A DNA stretch of 64,000 nucleotides, from assembly GCF_001636425.1 (NCBI RefSeq), contig NZ_KV440953.1:2244847-2308846 (forward strand), given 5' to 3'. Below, one piece after another: positions 61,811 through 64,000 of the stretch (position 1 is the first letter of the stretch; each line of letters opens with the position of its first letter). The DNA comes from Heyndrickxia acidicola (GTDB taxonomy: Bacteria; Bacillota; Bacilli; Bacillales; Bacillaceae_C). Below the pieces are notes generated by a model. It was given only the letters and a program-made list of their open reading frames with translations, was not told the origin of the DNA and did not search any database. A program made the translations under genes and the position numbers.

Positions 61811-61829
61811 AATCCTCACCTCAAAATAT

Positions 61830-61852
61830 TGACCATATGAACAATTCAGTCA
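61830..61852 (-). promoter_or_regulatory. Candidate YhgD operator upstream of its own gene
   Basis: TGACCATATGAACAAT... with GTCA at the end: TGAC-N15-GTCA, 20 nt before the start. Fifteen or more positions agree with the copy before yhgE. Confidence 0.6.
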
Positions 61853-61939
61853 TTTTAACTACCTGTAAAATATACCATATTGCCTTATTTCAAACAAGTA
61901 AATAATTTGAAGAAACGCACTTTAACGCTTTAACATACA

Positions 61940-61959
61940 AAAAGGGTCAGACCCCTTTT
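61940..61959. repeat. GGGTCAGACCC palindrome, copy 2
   Basis: AAAAGGGTCAGACCCCTTTT followed by ACGCTTTA, sister of 51324-51342 in opposite sense. Confidence 0.7.
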
Positions 61960-62012
61960 ACGCTTTACTGTATGAAAGTTCCTAATCCTTTTTGAAAAAA
62001 TAAAAAACGAAT

Positions 62013-62043
62013 AAAAAAATGACTGCCTTTGCAGTCATTTTTA
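62013..62043 (-). terminator. Terminator of hemY
   Basis: AAAAATGACTGC-CTTT-GCAGTCATTTTT, symmetric; it overlaps the hemY stop codon. Confidence 0.9.
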
Positions 62044-63459
62044 TTCCCCTAAATATTCCAATACCTGTTTTACCGCTTCTTCTCCCTGGTCAATACAGTC
62101 AGGTATTCCTGCACCATAGTAAGAGCTGCCAGCAATAAAAATTCCAGGCAATTCACTTTTTATATTGCGTCGTAATTCTTCTAATCTTTCAGAGTGCCCT
62201 ACAGTATACTGTGGCATAGCATGTACCCATCTGGAAACAATCGTAAAATCAGGTTTTACAGATATCCCGAGGGTATCCTTGATATCCTCCAGAACAATAT
62301 GTTCTATTTCATCATCCGATAAATCTACAATCGTTTCAGCACCTGATCTGCCCACATAGCATCTTAACAAGGCTTTCCCTTTTGGAACTGCATGCGGCCA
62401 CTTTTTATGCGTTAAAGTACATGAGGTGATGGTAGAGTCACTGCTTCTTGCCACCATAAACCCAATCCCATCAATTTTATTTTTTATGGCTTCTTCTGGA
62501 AATGCCATCGTAACGGTAGCAACACTTGTAGCAGGGACATGCCGGAAGGGTTCAAAAAAATCTTGATCGGGAAAAAGCGTTGGGAGAGTATAATGCGGCA
62601 ATGTTACAACTACGCTGTCAACAATCAACTTTTCATCATTGTTTAAGGATATAATATAGTCATTTTTATGCTGTTGATGTTTAATTGAATCTACCTTTAA
62701 TCCTTTTATGACAGAGTCAGGCTCCAGTTTTTTCTCAATGGCTTCGACCAATGATTCAAGGCCTTCTTCCAATGTCAAGAAATCATCAGAATCCTTATCT
62801 TCATAATTATCATGAGGTACACTAAAGGCTTTCTTTTTCATACCAATTAGCAGGCTTCGATACCTTTTTTCCGCTTCATAATATTGTGGGAAAGTAGATA
62901 AAAGGCTCAATTGATCAATATCTCCTGCATACATGCCTGAAACAAGAGGTTCTATTAAGTTTTCCACCACATCTGCGCCCAGGCGCCGCTTAAAGAAGCC
63001 TCCAAGGGATTGATCTCGCCTTTCCTTGGACCTCGGCAATATCAAATCTGCTGAGGCCCTCAGTTTTCCTGTGATGGAAAAAAGGTTAGAGAAAAGAAAC
63101 GGCTTCCATTTTGACGGCAGGCCGGTTGCAGCACCCGAAGGAATTGGATGAAGCTTATCATTAATAAGCACATAGGTTTTCCCATTAATACTTCTGACAA
63201 GTTTATTTCCCATCCCTACATGTTCTGCTAATCTAGCGGCACTTTTTTTCCTTGTCAAAAAGGATTCAGGTCCTTTTTCAATAATATAACCATCTTGCCG
63301 GACTGTTTGAATCTTCCCTCCGAGACGATGGCTTCTTTCTATTAAATATACTTGAATAGACAGTTTTTTTTCCTTAATAGCCTGCTGTAAATAATAAGCA
63401 GTTGCTAATCCGGTTATTCCAGCACCTATAACTGCAACTTTCCGCTGTCCTTTTGGCAT
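62041..63459 (-). CDS. hemY: Coproporphyrinogen III / protoporphyrinogen oxidase HemY
   Basis: 472-residue FAD enzyme of heme synthesis. In Firmicutes it oxidises coproporphyrinogen III (CgoX) in the coproporphyrin-dependent route. The FAD-binding GAGITGLATA is at 12-21 with IERSHRLGGKIQT following; the C-terminal FAD segment IFIAGSSYYGAGIPDC (about 432-447) is intact. AAGGTG precedes the ATG at 63459. It follows hemH by about 63 nt on the same strand, as in the hemEHY operon. Confidence 0.95.
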   Translation of the reverse strand: MPKGQRKVAVIGAGITGLATAYYLQQAIKEKKLSIQVYLIERSHRLGGKIQTVRQDGYIIEKGPESFLTRKKSAARLAEHVGMGNKLVRSINGKTYVLINDKLHPIPSGAATGLPSKWKPFLFSNLFSITGKLRASADLILPRSKERRDQSLGGFFKRRLGADVVENLIEPLVSGMYAGDIDQLSLLSTFPQYYEAEKRYRSLLIGMKKKAFSVPHDNYEDKDSDDFLTLEEGLESLVEAIEKKLEPDSVIKGLKVDSIKHQQHKNDYIISLNNDEKLIVDSVVVTLPHYTLPTLFPDQDFFEPFRHVPATSVATVTMAFPEEAIKNKIDGIGFMVARSSDSTITSCTLTHKKWPHAVPKGKALLRCYVGRSGAETIVDLSDDEIEHIVLEDIKDTLGISVKPDFTIVSRWVHAMPQYTVGHSERLEELRRNIKSELPGIFIAGSSYYGAGIPDCIDQGEEAVKQVLEYLGE

Positions 63460-63522
63460 CCATAAGCACCTTCTTATTCGGTCATACTGCTTGAATGAGC
63501 AGTAAAGATAAAAGTAAAGAGA

Positions 63523-64000
63523 TTATTTTTCATTTAAATGCTTCAATACAACATCTGACAATACGTCGATAAACTCTTCACGAGCATTTGGCATTAGCGG
63601 ACGATAATAGGAAGCGCCAATTTCCTCTGTAACCACCTTGCATTCGTAGTCATTATCATAAAGGACCTCCAGGTGTTCCGCGACAAACCCAACCGGAATG
63701 TAAACAAAGGCTTTATATTGCTTTTTTTTATACAAGTCTCGTGTTAAATCCTGAACATCCGGCCCAAGCCATGGATCTGGTGTATTTCCGGCACTTTGCC
63801 ATCCGACCGCATATTCCTTTATGCCAGCTCCTTCTGCTATCAGCTTGGCAGTTTCATTAAGCTGTTCCGGATATGGGTCGCCATATTGAAGAATTTTCTC
63901 AGGCAGGCTGTGTGCAGAAACAATTAAACAGGCATGCTCTTTTTCTTCAGGAGGCATAGATTCGTAGGTTTCTCTCACTTTTGTTACCCAGTAATCAATA
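63523..64000 (-). CDS. hemH: Ferrochelatase HemH (partial, N-terminus beyond window)
   Basis: C-terminal half of a ferrochelatase; in Firmicutes it inserts iron into coproporphyrin III (CpfC). The frame is open to the right edge (YWVTKV then ETYESMP), so the true start is outside; the internal GTG at 63978 is not a start. The metal-site His in VSAHSLPEK and Glu in [11 protein letters not shown] are visible, with [17 protein letters not shown] between. Upstream of hemY in the same operon. Confidence 0.95.
   Translation of the reverse strand, partial: IDYWVTKVRETYESMPPEEKEHACLIVSAHSLPEKILQYGDPYPEQLNETAKLIAEGAGIKEYAVGWQSAGNTPDPWLGPDVQDLTRDLYKKKQYKAFVYIPVGFVAEHLEVLYDNDYECKVVTEEIGASYYRPLMPNAREEFIDVLSDVVLKHLNEK

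Noticed and set aside
1-64000. CRISPR, prophage, tRNA, rRNA or complete insertion sequence
   Set aside because: No regular spaced repeats, phage gene runs, tRNA-like folds, rRNA sequence or intact transposase gene were seen.

Overview
The window is chromosomal DNA from a low-GC, spore-forming member of the Bacillaceae (Bacillus sensu lato). The evidence is the gene content and blockwise gene order shared with Bacillus subtilis: appDF-yjaZ-fabF-fabH-yjaV-yjaU, yitU-yitV-yitW with ipi-yitT-yitS, yisL-yisK, gerP, addBA, comK-yhzC, yhfN, lcfB, lplJ-yhfI-yhfH and yhgE-yhgD-hemY-hemH. AGGAGG-type ribosome binding sites, a SigK-type promoter, and FapR, FadR, LexA and OhrR boxes support the same assignment. 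ClpB is present although B. subtilis lacks it, so this is a related genus and not B. subtilis. I saw no tRNA, rRNA, CRISPR array, prophage or intact insertion sequence.

Layout. 1-5.3 kb: oligopeptide ABC ATPases, a DUF2268 protein and the FapR-controlled fabH-fabF fatty acid initiation pair. 5.4-10.5 kb: small hypotheticals, the yjaV/yjaU pair (both lacking expected catalytic residues) and clpB. 10.6-17.4 kb: yjzC, the yitW/V/U block, a broken BsuPI inhibitor gene, a YitT-family transporter, a DegV protein and YajQ. 17.9-24.4 kb: a probable SigB-dependent stress dehydrogenase, a membrane-anchored GH13 protein with lost catalytic residues, yisL, yisK and a DUF418 protein. 24.5-26.3 kb: the spore germination operon gerPABCDE, without gerPF next to it. 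26.5-41.2 kb: PaiB, addBA, a thiolase, an S9 peptidase, a small gene under an apparent SOS promoter, comK and yhzC. 41.3-51.3 kb: yhfN, a nitroreductase with two tandem operators and an Rrf2 regulator, an aromatic-ring-cleavage gene cluster with two frameshifted members, ohrR/ohr, a GDSL esterase and azlCD. 51.4-64 kb: enoyl-CoA hydratase and FadR-controlled lcfB, lplJ-yhfI, yhfH, a lipoprotein, a SCO protein, yhgE-yhgD and the heme genes hemY-hemH.

Genes below the size of ordinary gene calls were added: yjzC, a DUF3941-like gene, yhfH, a TTG-started 51-codon gene before a DUF3813 gene, and a doubtful 30-codon frame. Many starts were moved to the codon with a proper ribosome binding site.

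Non-coding structure is rich. A 166-bp element with terminal inverted repeats occurs four times (one copy internally deleted), always beside gene ends or terminators. Two other Bacillus-type interspersed repeat families and a small GGGTCAGACCC palindrome family fill most remaining gaps. A 56-bp near-perfect palindrome lies inside the frameshifted doxX gene.

The most useful leads are the 166-bp element, the degenerate membrane-anchored GH13 protein, the doxX palindrome, the ring-cleavage cluster with its paired operators, the SOS-type promoter at 39.5 kb, and the missing gerPF.
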